Assembly: GCF_018070075.1 (NCBI RefSeq)
Contig: NZ_JAGPXE010000007.1
Span: 124,001-188,000, forward strand
DNA: 64,000 nucleotides
Reading direction: 5' to 3'
DNA from: Saccharopolyspora endophytica
GTDB taxonomy: Bacteria > Actinomycetota > Actinomycetes > Mycobacteriales > Pseudonocardiaceae
Shown: in pieces, positions 34,616 through 43,643 of the stretch
How the letters are laid out: each line of letters starts with the position of its first letter
Position numbering within the stretch: position 1 is the stretch's first letter
The notes under the pieces: model-generated
Databases searched by the model: none
Seen by the model: the letters and a program-made list of their open reading frames with translations, nothing else
What the model was told of the DNA's origin: nothing
Position numbers and translations under genes: made by a program

Positions 34616-34680
34616 CTAGTGCGGTGGAGGGGTGTCCAGGTGGCGGGATGCGGGCTGGCCGAGGCGGTGGGAGTGGTCGG

Positions 34681-35460
34681 TTAGTGGGGTTCGGGGAGTG
34701 GGATGAGGCGGTGGGCGTGGTCGAACAGGGCGTGTTCGACGAGCCGGGCTGCGGTGAGAGCGGCGAGTGCGGTGGCGGCGAGCAGCATGTACATGACCAC
34801 GATCTGGTAGCGGATGGCGGTGAGGGGGTCGACGCCGGCGAGGATGAGTCCGGTCATGGCTCCGGGCAGGCTGATCAGGCCGACGACCTTGGTGGAGTCG
34901 ATCGCGGGCAGCAGCGCGGTGCGCAGCGCGGAGCGTTGGTGGGGCAGGAACGCGTCGCGGGCGGGGAGCCCGAGGCAGAGCCGGGCTTCGATGGCTGGGC
35001 GGGCCTGCTGGGCGTCTTCGCGCAGGCGGCGCAGGGCGACCCCGGCGGCCTGCATGGCTCCGGAGACGATCATGCCGCCGATCGGGACGACGACCCGCGC
35101 TTGGGTGGAGATGATCCCGAGGCCCAGCAGCGTGGCGAGGGTGACGAGGCTGCCGACGGCGACCCCGAGGGTGGCTGCCCACCGGGCTCGGGGCAGGCCG
35201 GTGCCGCGGCGGCCGGCGACCTGTCCGGCGAGGAGGATCATGATCGTCACCCAGCCGAACGCGCCGGGAAGGCCGGTGTGGGCGAAGATCACCAGCAGCA
35301 GGACGCCGACCGCGGCCAGCTGTGCCCCGGCGCGCAGCGATGCGGTGATCAGCTCGCGGGTCAGGTGCAGCCGCTGCCGGTAGGCCACCGCGGCGGTGAG
35401 GGCGATCAACAGCAGGGAGGCGGCGACGCCGCCCCAGCTGGGCACGGACAGTCCGGTCAT
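34681..35460 (-). CDS. ABC transporter permease, FetB/YbbM type
   Basis: 259 aa with about seven membrane segments. The pattern is that of the FetB (UPF0014) family: RLHLTRELITASLRAGAQL near residue 28, GRRGTGLPRARWA near 85, and PGAMTGLILAGVDPLTAIRY near 195. FetAB exports iron and protects against oxidative stress in enterobacteria. Here the pair sits under a two-component system inside a chromate/metal island, so efflux of iron or another metal fits. ATG at 35460 overlaps the ATPase stop. Confidence 0.85.
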   Translation of the reverse strand: MTGLSVPSWGGVAASLLLIALTAAVAYRQRLHLTRELITASLRAGAQLAAVGVLLLVIFAHTGLPGAFGWVTIMILLAGQVAGRRGTGLPRARWAATLGVAVGSLVTLATLLGLGIISTQARVVVPIGGMIVSGAMQAAGVALRRLREDAQQARPAIEARLCLGLPARDAFLPHQRSALRTALLPAIDSTKVVGLISLPGAMTGLILAGVDPLTAIRYQIVVMYMLLAATALAALTAARLVEHALFDHAHRLIPLPEPH

Positions 35461-36137
35461 CACCCGGCCTCCAGGTAGTCGATGTGGTCGGGGTGCCCGT
35501 GGGCGACCAGGCGCCCGTGGTGCAGGACCAGCACGTGCTCGGCGATGCCGCGAACGAGGGGGAGGTCGTGGCTGACCAGGATCACGGTCCCGCCCGCGGC
35601 GGTGTGGTTGCGGGCGGCCTCGGTGATCACCGCTGTGGTCACGGCGTCCAGCGCGGCGGTGGGCTCGTCCAGCAGCAGGACCTCGGGTTCGACGGCCAGC
35701 GTCCGGGCCAGGCACACCCGCTGCGCTTCGCCGCCGGACAGGCCGCTGGTGCGGCGTTGCGCGAAGCGTGCGGGCAGGCCCACGAGATCGAGCAGGTGCT
35801 GGATGCGGTGCTCGGTCAGCTCCGCGCGTCCGACACGCAGCTCCTCGGCCACGTGGTTGGTGAGCAGCACCGGCTGTTGCGCGACCAGGCCGACCCGGCG
35901 CCGCAGTGCCAGCACTTCGAGCTCGGCGAGCGGGGTGCTGTTGAGCAGGATCTGGCCGGTACTGGGGTCCTCCAGCCGGTTGAGCAGGCGCAGCAGGGTG
36001 GACTTGCCGGCGCCGCTGGGACCGACCACCGCCGTGCACGCTCCGGCCGGGAGACGGGCGCAGACTCCGTCGAGCAGTCGGGTTGGGCCGCGGGTCACCG
36101 TGACCCGGTCCAGAAGAAAACCGGGCACGGTGCTCAT
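35460..36137 (-). CDS. ABC transporter ATPase, FetA-like
   Basis: 225 aa. Walker A is GPSGAGKST (near 39-47), signature LSGGEAQRV (near 133), Walker B VLLLDEPT followed by the switch histidine in LVSHD. It pairs with the permease at 34681-35460. Both ends overlap neighbours as ATGA, so kinase, ATPase and permease are made from one message. Confidence 0.9.
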   Translation of the reverse strand: MSTVPGFLLDRVTVTRGPTRLLDGVCARLPAGACTAVVGPSGAGKSTLLRLLNRLEDPSTGQILLNSTPLAELEVLALRRRVGLVAQQPVLLTNHVAEELRVGRAELTEHRIQHLLDLVGLPARFAQRRTSGLSGGEAQRVCLARTLAVEPEVLLLDEPTAALDAVTTAVITEAARNHTAAGGTVILVSHDLPLVRGIAEHVLVLHHGRLVAHGHPDHIDYLEAG

Positions 36138-37531
36138 CCGGGTGCGGCGGCCGGGGCGTCCGGAATGGTGGCGTCGGGATGGTTGGCGGCGGGGAGGGTG
36201 AGGATGACGGTGGTGCCGCCGTCGGGATGGTTGGCGGCAGTCGCGGCACCGCCGTTGCGGCGGGCCAGCGCGGCGACCAGGGCCAGGCCCAGTCCGGTGC
36301 CGCCGCCGGTGCGGGCGTCGTCGGCGCGGGTGAAGCGGTCGAACGCGTGCGGCAGGAACTCGGGGGCGATGCCGGAGCCGTGGTCACGCACCCGGATGCT
36401 CACCCCAAGCTCGGTGTCGGGCGGGCTGGCCGTGATGATGATGGGTGGCTGCCCGTGCCGGGCGGCGTTGTCGATCAGGTTGCTCACCGCCCGGTCGAGA
36501 TCGCCGGGATCGGCGCGCACCGTGAGCTCCGGTGAGCAGTCCAGGATCACTTGGTGCTCGTCGAGGGTGCTGCGGTAGCGGGCGATCACTGACTCCAGCA
36601 CGGGACGCACCGGGGTGGGCTCGCCGGGCCGGGCCGGCGGACCGGCCTGGTCGGTGCGGGCGAGCAGGAGGAGGTCCTGGGCCAGGCGGGATAGTCGTTC
36701 GGTTTCCTCCAATGCCGAGCCCAGCGCGGCGGTCAGTTCCCGTGTGGTGCGGGGTCGGCGCGCCGCGAGTTCGAGTTCGGTGGTCAGCAGGCTGAGCGGG
36801 GTGCGGAGCTCGTGGCTGGCGTCGGCGACGAACTGCCGTTCCCGCTCGACAGCGGCGTGCAGGCGGTCGAGTAGATCGTTGAACGTGGTGCCCAGCCGGG
36901 AGATTTCGTCGCGAGCCGACGGCACGGGTAGACGCTGCGTGGGGTGTGCGGCGGTGATGGTGGCGGCGCGGGCGCGCATCCGTTCCACCGGTCGCAGTGC
37001 GGCGGCGGCCAGCAGGTAGGCCCCGACCGCGGCGGCGAGCAGCGCCAGCGGCAGGCCGACCGCCAGTTCTTGGCGTAGGTCGGCCACCGCGGCGTCGCGG
37101 TCGGCGAGGGTCACCGCGGCCACGGCGATCCGGCCGTCCGCACCGGTGGGGGCGGCGGCGATACGCACCGGCCCGTCCAGCTGTCCGGCGGTGGCGTGAT
37201 CGACCACGAGCTCGCCGCGCCGCGCGGTCGCCAGCTCCGCTGGAGTCAGCAGGGGCTGGTCGGCCACGTCCGGGGAGCTGGCGATGATCTGGCCTGCGTC
37301 GTCGAGGACCTGCTCGCCGGTGTCCCGGCCGCCGCTGGACAGCGCTGGTGCGGCGGTGGTGGCGATCGGTTGGAGGTCGCGCAGCCGGTGCTCCAACGAT
37401 TCGCTGATCGAGGCGTCGAGCGATTCGCGTGTGTGCGTCACGGTGACGATCCCGACTCCGAGCAGGACCAGCGCCATCATCACCGTGAACGCGGCGGTGA
37501 GCCGGATCCGGAGCGGCCACCGCCGGATCAT
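36134..37531 (-). CDS. Sensor histidine kinase
   Basis: 465 aa. Membrane helices at about 12-32 and 157-178 bound an extracytoplasmic sensor of about 125 residues. A HAMP linker follows, then the H-box DASHELRTPLSLL with His240, N-box NLIDNAARHG and G-boxes GSGIAPEF and GTGLGLALV. The sensor region has no cysteine or histidine cluster that would name a metal. It is coupled by ATGA to the response regulator upstream and to the ABC ATPase downstream. Confidence 0.92.
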   Translation of the reverse strand: MIRRWPLRIRLTAAFTVMMALVLLGVGIVTVTHTRESLDASISESLEHRLRDLQPIATTAAPALSSGGRDTGEQVLDDAGQIIASSPDVADQPLLTPAELATARRGELVVDHATAGQLDGPVRIAAAPTGADGRIAVAAVTLADRDAAVADLRQELAVGLPLALLAAAVGAYLLAAAALRPVERMRARAATITAAHPTQRLPVPSARDEISRLGTTFNDLLDRLHAAVERERQFVADASHELRTPLSLLTTELELAARRPRTTRELTAALGSALEETERLSRLAQDLLLLARTDQAGPPARPGEPTPVRPVLESVIARYRSTLDEHQVILDCSPELTVRADPGDLDRAVSNLIDNAARHGQPPIIITASPPDTELGVSIRVRDHGSGIAPEFLPHAFDRFTRADDARTGGGTGLGLALVAALARRNGGAATAANHPDGGTTVILTLPAANHPDATIPDAPAAAPG

Positions 37532-38229
37532 CGCGCCCCCACCCGCGGCCGTCCACCATCCGGCCGGAGCCGGTACCCGGCGCCGCGCACGGTCTCCAGC
37601 GAGACCACCGCGAATGGCCGGTCGATCTTGTCCCGCAGCGCGCGGATGTGCACCTCGACGACGTTGGAGCGGGATTCGTAGGCGAAGTCCCAGCAGTGCT
37701 CCAGCAGCAGCTCGCGGGTGAGCACCACGCCGGGCTGGCGCAGGAACATCTCCAGCAGCGCGTACTCCTTGGCCGTCACCGCGATCTCGGTCTCGCCGCG
37801 CCAGCACCGCCGGCTGGCCGGGTCGATCCGCAGATCGCCCGCGGTGAGCACGGTGGGGCGGGCGACCGGGCCGCGGCGGGTCAATGCCCGCAACCGAGCG
37901 AACAGCTCCTCCAGGTGGAACGGCTTGGTCAGATAGTCGTCCGCGCCGCCGTCCAGGCCGCTGATCCGATCGGTCACCGCGTCACGGGCGGTGAGCATCA
38001 GCACCGGCACCCACACCTGCTGGCGGCGCAGTCGCCGGCACATCTCGAACCCCGACAGCCGGGGCAGCATCACGTCCAGCACCACCGCGTCGTAGTCGCG
38101 GCTGACCGCCGCCCCGAACCCGTCGGCCCCGTCTGTGGCGACATCGACGGCGTAGCCCTCCTCGACCAGGCCACGGCGCAGCAGGCCCGCCATCTTCGGC
38201 TCATCCTCCACCACCAGTACCCGCACCAT
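37528..38229 (-). CDS. OmpR-family response regulator
   Basis: 233 aa. The receiver domain has acidic pocket EDE at 8-10, phosphoacceptor D52 in VVLDVMLPRLSG and the switch lysine in LTKPF. The C-terminal winged helix (about 135-225) ends RSNVVEVHIRALRDKI. It is first gene of the TCS-ABC operon and divergent from the PepSY gene. The direct repeats at 38362-38391 are its likely binding site. Confidence 0.92.
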   Translation of the reverse strand: MVRVLVVEDEPKMAGLLRRGLVEEGYAVDVATDGADGFGAAVSRDYDAVVLDVMLPRLSGFEMCRRLRRQQVWVPVLMLTARDAVTDRISGLDGGADDYLTKPFHLEELFARLRALTRRGPVARPTVLTAGDLRIDPASRRCWRGETEIAVTAKEYALLEMFLRQPGVVLTRELLLEHCWDFAYESRSNVVEVHIRALRDKIDRPFAVVSLETVRGAGYRLRPDGGRPRVGAR

Positions 38230-38361
38230 CCATCACCTCTCTTCAGGCGCCACCCCCGAGCACCCTGCACAGGCGCCCCTTCACGGGCACGGTGCCACCA
38301 CATCCGGGTGACCGCCGTCGTGTCTTCATCACGGCTTCATCTCCACCGACTACCCATACCC

Positions 38362-38391
38362 ATGCAACCACCTCATGCAACCACGGTTACA
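38362..38391. promoter_or_regulatory. Direct repeats and dyad before the PepSY gene
   Basis: ATGCAACCAC occurs twice, 13 bases apart (38362 and 38375). The second copy extends into TGCAACCACGGTTACA (38376-38391), the 16-base site shared with the chrA upstream region. OmpR-type regulators bind direct repeats, and the regulator gene is divergent here. The site lies 24 bases before the PepSY start. Confidence 0.55.
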
Positions 38392-38414
38392 GGAGCGTGG
38401 AGAATGGAGAAGGC

Positions 38415-38747
38415 ATGAACCGCAAGACGAAGATCGGGATCGGGATCGCCGCCGGAGTGCTCGTCCTCACTGGTGGGGGCGTGGGCCTGGCCTCCGCGAT
38501 GTCCGGCGACGGCGACGAGGTCAGCGGCCCCGCGGCCGACCAGGCACGAGCCGCGGCCGTGCAGTCCGTGCCCGGCGGGAAGGCCGGCGCTGTCGAGACC
38601 GAGACCGACGAGGGCGCCGCCGCCTACGGCGTCACCGTCACCAAGCCCGACGGCTCCACCGTCGAGGTCCACCTCGACAGCACCTTCCACGTCGTGGGCA
38701 CCGAGGCTCCCGGCCAGGACCACGACGCCGACGGTGACGAGGGCTGA
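38415..38747 (+). CDS. Exported PepSY-domain protein
   Basis: 110 aa. A short basic start, one membrane/signal helix (residues 7-29) and a PepSY-like domain (about 38-95, ending in GVTVTKPDGSTVEVHLDSTF) are visible. The tail is acidic. PepSY proteins often act as periplasmic modulators of nearby two-component kinases; the divergent kinase operon fits that. ATG at 38415 has GGAGAAGG upstream. Confidence 0.8.
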   Translation: MNRKTKIGIGIAAGVLVLTGGGVGLASAMSGDGDEVSGPAADQARAAAVQSVPGGKAGAVETETDEGAAAYGVTVTKPDGSTVEVHLDSTFHVVGTEAPGQDHDADGDEG

Positions 38748-38806
38748 CCGCGTACCACCGACCACGATCTACACCGACCACGATCGAGTTCGAGGAGGGC
38801 AAGGAC

Positions 38807-39781
38807 ATGCCGTTCACCCCCGCCCGCGCGGCCCGCGTGGTGTTGCCGCTGGCCGCGCTGCTGCTGGTCCCGCTCGCCGGCTGTGGCACCGACACCACCC
38901 CCGCCAGCGACACCGCTGCCGACGCCGAGCATCGGCGCCACCAGCCGATCCCCACCACCGAGGCGGACTGGAAGCCGGTCACCGACACCCTGGGCCGCAC
39001 CGGGAAGTTCGGCGACAACAACACCGTCTACCGCATCGGCCTGCCCCGCACCGACCTGCAGGTCACCTCCGGCGGCGTCGAGATCAAACCAGGGCTGTCG
39101 CTGGGCGGCTACGCCGCCTTCGCGAAGTACCGCGACGGCGTCATGCTCATGGGCGACCTGGTGGTCACCGAGGCCGAACTGCCCAAGGTCACCGACGCAC
39201 TCCAAGCCCACGGCATCGCGCAGACCGCGCTGCACAAACACCTGCTGCAGCAAACACCGCCGGTGTGGTGGACCCACATCCACGCCATGAGCGACGACCC
39301 CGCAGCGCTCGCCCAAGGCGTGCAAGCCGCACTGGACGCCACCGCCATCCCAGCCCCGGCGCCACCAGGTCAGCAGCCGCCGATCGACCTGGACACCGCC
39401 GGCATCGACCAGGCCCTGGGCCGCAAGGGCACCGCCGACGGCGGCATCTACAAGTTCAGCATCGCCCGCAAGGAGACCATCACCGACGACGGGCATGTCC
39501 TTCCGCCCACGTTCGGGGTGACCACCGCGATCAACTTCCAGCCACTCGGCGGCGGGCGGGCCGCGATCAACGGTGACTTCGTGATGACCGCACCCGAGGT
39601 CCAGAAGGTGATCCAGGCGCTGCGTACAGGCGGGATCGACCTGGTCGAAGTGCACAACCACAGCCTCACCGAGCAACCCCGCCTGTTCTACATGCACTTC
39701 TGGGCCGTCGACGACGGCGTCACCCTCGCCAAAGCCCTCCGCCCCGCGCTGGACGCCACCAACCTGCAACCCCCAGGCTGA
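38807..39781 (+). CDS. Lipoprotein with two DUF1259 repeats
   Basis: 324 aa. A lipobox LAGC puts the lipidated cysteine at residue 26. Two DUF1259 units follow (about 50-170 and 190-322), each with an HxH-like end: WWTHIHAM in the first and FYMHFWAVDD with VEVHNHSL in the second. The histidine-rich ends could bind metal, though the family is uncharacterised. It commonly travels with ChrA/ChrB in actinobacteria, supporting a role in chromate or metal stress outside the membrane. Confidence 0.85.
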   Translation: MPFTPARAARVVLPLAALLLVPLAGCGTDTTPASDTAADAEHRRHQPIPTTEADWKPVTDTLGRTGKFGDNNTVYRIGLPRTDLQVTSGGVEIKPGLSLGGYAAFAKYRDGVMLMGDLVVTEAELPKVTDALQAHGIAQTALHKHLLQQTPPVWWTHIHAMSDDPAALAQGVQAALDATAIPAPAPPGQQPPIDLDTAGIDQALGRKGTADGGIYKFSIARKETITDDGHVLPPTFGVTTAINFQPLGGGRAAINGDFVMTAPEVQKVIQALRTGGIDLVEVHNHSLTEQPRLFYMHFWAVDDGVTLAKALRPALDATNLQPPG

Positions 39782-39804
39782 TACCACTCACGCCGACAGC
39801 GTTT

Positions 39805-39835
39805 CCGGCCCCGTCGTGACGATCGGCGGGGCCGG
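39805..39835 (+). terminator. Terminator hairpin after DUF1259 gene
   Basis: CCGGCCCCG and CGGGGCCGG form a perfect 9-bp stem with a 13-base loop, 24 bases after the stop at 39781. No T-run, as usual at this GC content. Confidence 0.6.
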
Positions 39836-39879
39836 ACAAGCACCATGACAACGAGCATGACAACGGGAAGGAGCGCAGG

Positions 39880-40092
39880 ATGCGGCCACGCACCGTTTTG
39901 GACTGGATCGCTTTCGTGCTACTGCTGATCGGCGCGTTCGCCTGGGCGGCGTTCGTCACCGACATCAACGTGCTGGATCGGGCACTGGAACCCATCGCCG
40001 ATCCGCTCGACGACATCGTGTTCGTGCTGATCGGACTCGCGGGCCTGTACTGGATCGGCCGCGTCGTCGTCGGAGACCGAACACATCAGTGA
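39880..40092 (+). CDS. Small DUF378-like membrane protein
   Basis: 70 aa with two hydrophobic segments (8-26 and 45-62) joined by a loop with DINVLDRAL and LDDIVF, as in DUF378 proteins. Function unknown. The stop overlaps the GTG start of the ChrB N-terminal gene, so it opens the four-gene chrB-copC run. Confidence 0.7.
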   Translation: MRPRTVLDWIAFVLLLIGAFAWAAFVTDINVLDRALEPIADPLDDIVFVLIGLAGLYWIGRVVVGDRTHQ

Positions 40093-40634
40093 GCAACTCC
40101 ACCGATCCAGCGCACGAGCGACCATCGACGGGATCGGCAGCGCCGCGGCAGGCAGGGCAGCGGGCAGGGCAGTGGGTGTTGCTGTCCTACCGCATGCCCC
40201 GCGAGCCGTCCACCCCGCGGATCACGGTCTGGCGCAAACTCAAACGCCTCGGCGTCGCCCAACTCGGCGACGGGCTGGTCGCGCTGCCCGCCGACGCCCG
40301 CACCCGCGAACACCTCGACTGGATCGCCGACGAGATCCTCGCCGCCGGCGGCACCGCCGGCGTGTGGCTGGCCCAACCAACCAGCCTGGCACAGGAACGC
40401 CGCCTGGCACAGACCATGGCCGCCGCCCGCGCCGCCGAGTACCGCGCCGTGCTCACCGAAGCCGAACAAGCGCGCTCACTCGGCGAGGCCGAGCGACGAC
40501 GCGCCCTGCGCACCCTGCGCGCCGAGCTGCGGCGTATCCACCGCCGCGACTACTTCCCCCCACCCGAACGCGACACCGCGCAGGCCGCTGTGGACGCCCT
40601 GCACCCCGACCACCACACCGAGGAGACCGCATGA
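40089..40634 (+). CDS. ChrB N-terminal-domain protein (first half of a split ChrB)
   Basis: 181 aa. After a disordered 28-residue tail the domain starts QWVLLSYRMPREPSTPRITV, then KLKRLGVAQLGDGLVALP, the ChrB N-terminal pattern. The end is a charged helix. In proteobacterial ChrB this domain is joined to the one encoded by the next gene and the whole acts as a chromate-responsive regulator. Here the two are separate, coupled by ATGA. GTG at 40089 overlaps the previous stop. Confidence 0.85.
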   Translation: MSNSTDPAHERPSTGSAAPRQAGQRAGQWVLLSYRMPREPSTPRITVWRKLKRLGVAQLGDGLVALPADARTREHLDWIADEILAAGGTAGVWLAQPTSLAQERRLAQTMAAARAAEYRAVLTEAEQARSLGEAERRRALRTLRAELRRIHRRDYFPPPERDTAQAAVDALHPDHHTEETA

Positions 40635-41062
40635 AGTGGGCCACCCGCGAACACATCCACATCGACCGCGCCGCCTGCGCCTGGCTCATCCGCCGCTGCA
40701 TCGACCCGGACGCCGCCTTCGTGTTCGTCACCGACCCCGCCGACGTCCCCCCAGACGCCACCCCGTTCGACATGCGCGGCGTCGACCTCGGCCACCACGG
40801 CGACGACTGCAGCTTCGAAACCATCCTGCGCCGCCACGACCTCACCGACCCCGTGCTCTGGCGCATCGCCGAAATCATCCACGAAGCCGACCTCGACGAC
40901 GAACGCTACGACGCCCCCGAAGCCCCCGGCCTCGACGCCATCCTCCGCGGCCTATCCATGATCGGCGACGACCAGCACACCCTCACCATCACCAAACCCA
41001 TCTTCGACGGCCTCTACGAGTACTACCACCGCACCCAGATGCTCGGCCGCGAACCCGCATGA
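40631..41062 (+). CDS. ChrB C-terminal (chromate resistance) domain protein
   Basis: 143 aa. It matches the C-terminal chromate-resistance domain: WATREHIHIDRAACAWLIRR, CIDPDAAFVFV, PFDMRGVDLGHHGDDCSFET and the closing GLYEYYHR. Histidines, acidic residues and two cysteines give a possible metal or oxyanion site. Translationally coupled to both neighbours. Confidence 0.88.
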   Translation: MKWATREHIHIDRAACAWLIRRCIDPDAAFVFVTDPADVPPDATPFDMRGVDLGHHGDDCSFETILRRHDLTDPVLWRIAEIIHEADLDDERYDAPEAPGLDAILRGLSMIGDDQHTLTITKPIFDGLYEYYHRTQMLGREPA

Positions 41063-41664
41063 CCGCAGGGAACATCCGCCGCGCCACCCTCGGCATCCTG
41101 GCCGCCCTGCTCTGTGCAAGCCTGCTCGGCACCGATCACCCCGCGACAGCGACCCCCTCATCAGCGGTGCCCTTGCTGGAAGAAGCCACCCCACCAGCGA
41201 ATGCCGTCCTCACCGAACCGGTCGACTGGGTGTACCTGACCTTCGACCGACTGATCAACACGTTCAGCATCCGGGTCACCGGCCCCAACGGCCACGACGT
41301 CGCCCGCGACAACGCCATCGTCAAGCACGACATGATCTCCCAGCCACTGCACACACTCACCCAGCCGGGCACCTACCGCGTCACCTGGCAGGTCATCGAC
41401 CTCGACGGCCACCAGGCCAGCGGATCACACAGCTTCACCATCACCCCCGGCGTCACCACGACCCCCGAAAACACTGCCACCACACCAGCCACCACCCCCC
41501 ACTCAGTACCGCCGACAGCGCCACCAGCCACCAACCAGTCCACGATCACCACGCCGCTGGCCGCCACGATCGCACTCAGCCTCCTGGCAGGACTAACCCT
41601 CCTCACCATTCGTCACCGTCGACGCGTCCGCGCATCACGTGCGCAGCGGCCAGACCGGACATGA
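41059..41664 (+). CDS. CopC-domain exported protein
   Basis: 201 aa. A signal peptide (1-32), a CopC-like Ig fold (about 38-135, including PPANAVLTEPVDWVYLTFDR and DLDGHQASGSHSFTI), a Thr/Pro-rich linker and a C-terminal membrane anchor followed by RHRRRVRASR. The mature N terminus does not begin with the histidine that binds Cu(II) in classical CopC, so copper binding is doubtful. Last gene of the chrB run. About 130 bases to the next, convergent gene show nothing. Confidence 0.8.
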   Translation: MTAGNIRRATLGILAALLCASLLGTDHPATATPSSAVPLLEEATPPANAVLTEPVDWVYLTFDRLINTFSIRVTGPNGHDVARDNAIVKHDMISQPLHTLTQPGTYRVTWQVIDLDGHQASGSHSFTITPGVTTTPENTATTPATTPHSVPPTAPPATNQSTITTPLAATIALSLLAGLTLLTIRHRRRVRASRAQRPDRT

Positions 41665-41798
41665 CGACAACCGCAGTCACGAGACATTCGGTCGGCATAG
41701 CTCCCGTAGTCCTGGCCTACCAGCGCGAAAGCCAATGCGGTGTCAGATTCCAACAACACCAGAGCCATCGACTCACCGCCAGCCTGGCCGTGAGAAGC

Positions 41799-42392
41799 TC
41801 AACAAGCTGACTTGACAGGGAACCGCAACGGGGCGACCAGCCGTTCTCCAGGTGCGAGCTGCTTCCACCACTGGGCGGGGATGTCCCACGGTGAGACCGT
41901 GGCGATCATGCGGTCGTACGGGGCGTGGTCGGGGTAGCCGAGCCCGCCGTCGCCAGTGATCACGTGCACGTCGCCGTAGCCGGCGGCGGCCAGCGCTTGT
42001 GAGGCTTTCGCGGTCACGTCCGGGTCGACGTCGATGGTGGTCACCAGGTCCGCGCGGCCGGTCAACTGGGCGAGCAGGCTGGCGTTGTAACCGGTCCCCA
42101 CTCCGATCTCCAGGATGCGGTTGCCCGGCTGGACGTCGAGTTGGTCGAGCATCGCGGCTACTAGCCAAGGTGCCGACGCGCAGGACAACGACCGGCCGTC
42201 CTCGAACCGGTGGGTGACCACCGCCTGCCACGGGTCGTAAGCGACCGCCAGGTCGGCGTCCGGCACGAACTCGTGCCGCGGTGTGTCGCGCAAAACCCGC
42301 TCGACGTCGCTGTGCTTTGCGTGCCCGGCCTTCTGGATCCTCTCGACCATTGCCGCACGTAGCGCTTCCGGCGAAGTAGTGGTGGTGTGCAT
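41799..42392 (-). pseudogene. Truncated protein-isoaspartate-type methyltransferase (N-terminal part)
   Basis: 197 aa. The SAM-binding half is intact: FVPDADLAVAYDPWQAVVTH, ILEIGVGTGYNASLL near residue 92 and VTTIDVDPDV. It ends abruptly at ERLVAPLRFPVKSAC, where the homologous enzyme at 43640-45733 continues for about 210 more residues after APVRLRG. The missing C-terminal 85 residues are found in the same orientation at 32844-33150. It could still be translated, but as a protein it lacks the substrate half. Confidence 0.65.
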
Positions 42393-42509
42393 CGTTCCTT
42401 CGTATCAACGATCGTCGGGTTGGCGGGCATCGTTAGTGATCGACACGGGCTGTTTCTCGGGCCGAGGAAGCAAACCCGTTGTGGTGCAACGGCTTCACTA
42501 GGACCCGCC

Positions 42510-43643
42510 CTACGGGTTCGCTGGAGCGTTGACGTTGCAGGACATCGTCTTCACGCTGCGTGCCATGGCCTCTTCGGCGCAGGCTAGTGCTGTCGTGAGG
42601 TCTGCCAGCAGTGTGGCCGGGAGCGTGCCGCTGCCGAGCGCGCACGCTTCGACCGAATCGGACAACTCGCGCGCTTGGGAGTCGGTGAGCAGCTCGCGGC
42701 AACCATTGTGGGCGAGTACATCGCGAGCGACGTATCCGTCTCGTGTCGCGGCGGCGTAGTCGATCAGATCAACGGCGATCTGGTGCACGGGTGGATCGTC
42801 AACGGTGCCGATGGCGTCGATGAAGGACAACCCGAGCCGTGTGTGGAAGACCGCCAAGCCGGGCGCGGAGGTGTCGAGTCGGTGGTACTGGTTCAGGAGC
42901 GTGGGCAGATCGGCGACGCCCGAGGCGCCGTGGCACTGGATGGTCAGGCAGGCGGTCACGGCGTTCTCCCAAGGGTCTCCTGGTGTTGTGTCGGCCAAGA
43001 GGGTGAGGGCGCTGTCGGTGTCCCCGGATACGGCGTGGGCGATGACCGCGATCTGGCGACCGTCAAGCATCCGTCGCCCGACGCCCTTGTACGCGTCGAG
43101 CCGGGCGCGTGCCTCCGCCCAGCGGCCGGCTGCGGCCAGAGCGCGGCCACCGGTGGCCAGCAGGACTGCCCACAGCCAGCTGCGGATGTGCTGGTGCGTC
43201 TCGGCGGAGTCGGTGAGGTCGGCCGGGATCTCGATGCCGTCGACGATGGCGTCAGTTCGGGCGGAGACCGCGGTGAACAGGGTGTCGATCAGCGCGAAGG
43301 CGCGCTCGCCCTGACCCTCGCGGATGTAGAGGCGGGCGAGGTTGGTGATCGGTTCGAGAGCGAGGCGGGCTACCTGCGCGCCCAAGGGGCGGGCGCGCAG
43401 GTAGATGTTCACCTGCTGGTGGCACCACCGCCGGGCCAGTTCGGGCAGGCCGCAGTCGGAGGCGATGAGCGCCGCGTTGTTGTGCACGGCGGCGGCTTCG
43501 GCGAGCTCGCCGCTGTGCTCGACTTGGCGTGCTCGGTCGCACAGCTCGGCCACCCGCCGGGCCAGCGGGAGGCAGGCCGGGCGGGTTCGGGCAACGAGGG
43601 GGAAGCGGCGGGCGAACTGGCCGGCGGGGTCCACGGGCGTCAC
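42510..43643 (-). CDS. Helical-repeat protein of the lanthipeptide operon
   Basis: 377 aa, all helical. Composition and layout match the TPR-like C-terminal part of XRE-type regulators, but no helix-turn-helix precedes it. GTG at 43643 overlaps the methyltransferase stop (GTGA). It is last gene of the lanthipeptide operon and so probably belongs to it, perhaps as a partner of the XRE regulator at 50857 or as a peptide-binding scaffold. That role is a guess. Confidence 0.6.
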   Translation of the reverse strand: MTPVDPAGQFARRFPLVARTRPACLPLARRVAELCDRARQVEHSGELAEAAAVHNNAALIASDCGLPELARRWCHQQVNIYLRARPLGAQVARLALEPITNLARLYIREGQGERAFALIDTLFTAVSARTDAIVDGIEIPADLTDSAETHQHIRSWLWAVLLATGGRALAAAGRWAEARARLDAYKGVGRRMLDGRQIAVIAHAVSGDTDSALTLLADTTPGDPWENAVTACLTIQCHGASGVADLPTLLNQYHRLDTSAPGLAVFHTRLGLSFIDAIGTVDDPPVHQIAVDLIDYAAATRDGYVARDVLAHNGCRELLTDSQARELSDSVEACALGSGTLPATLLADLTTALACAEEAMARSVKTMSCNVNAPANP

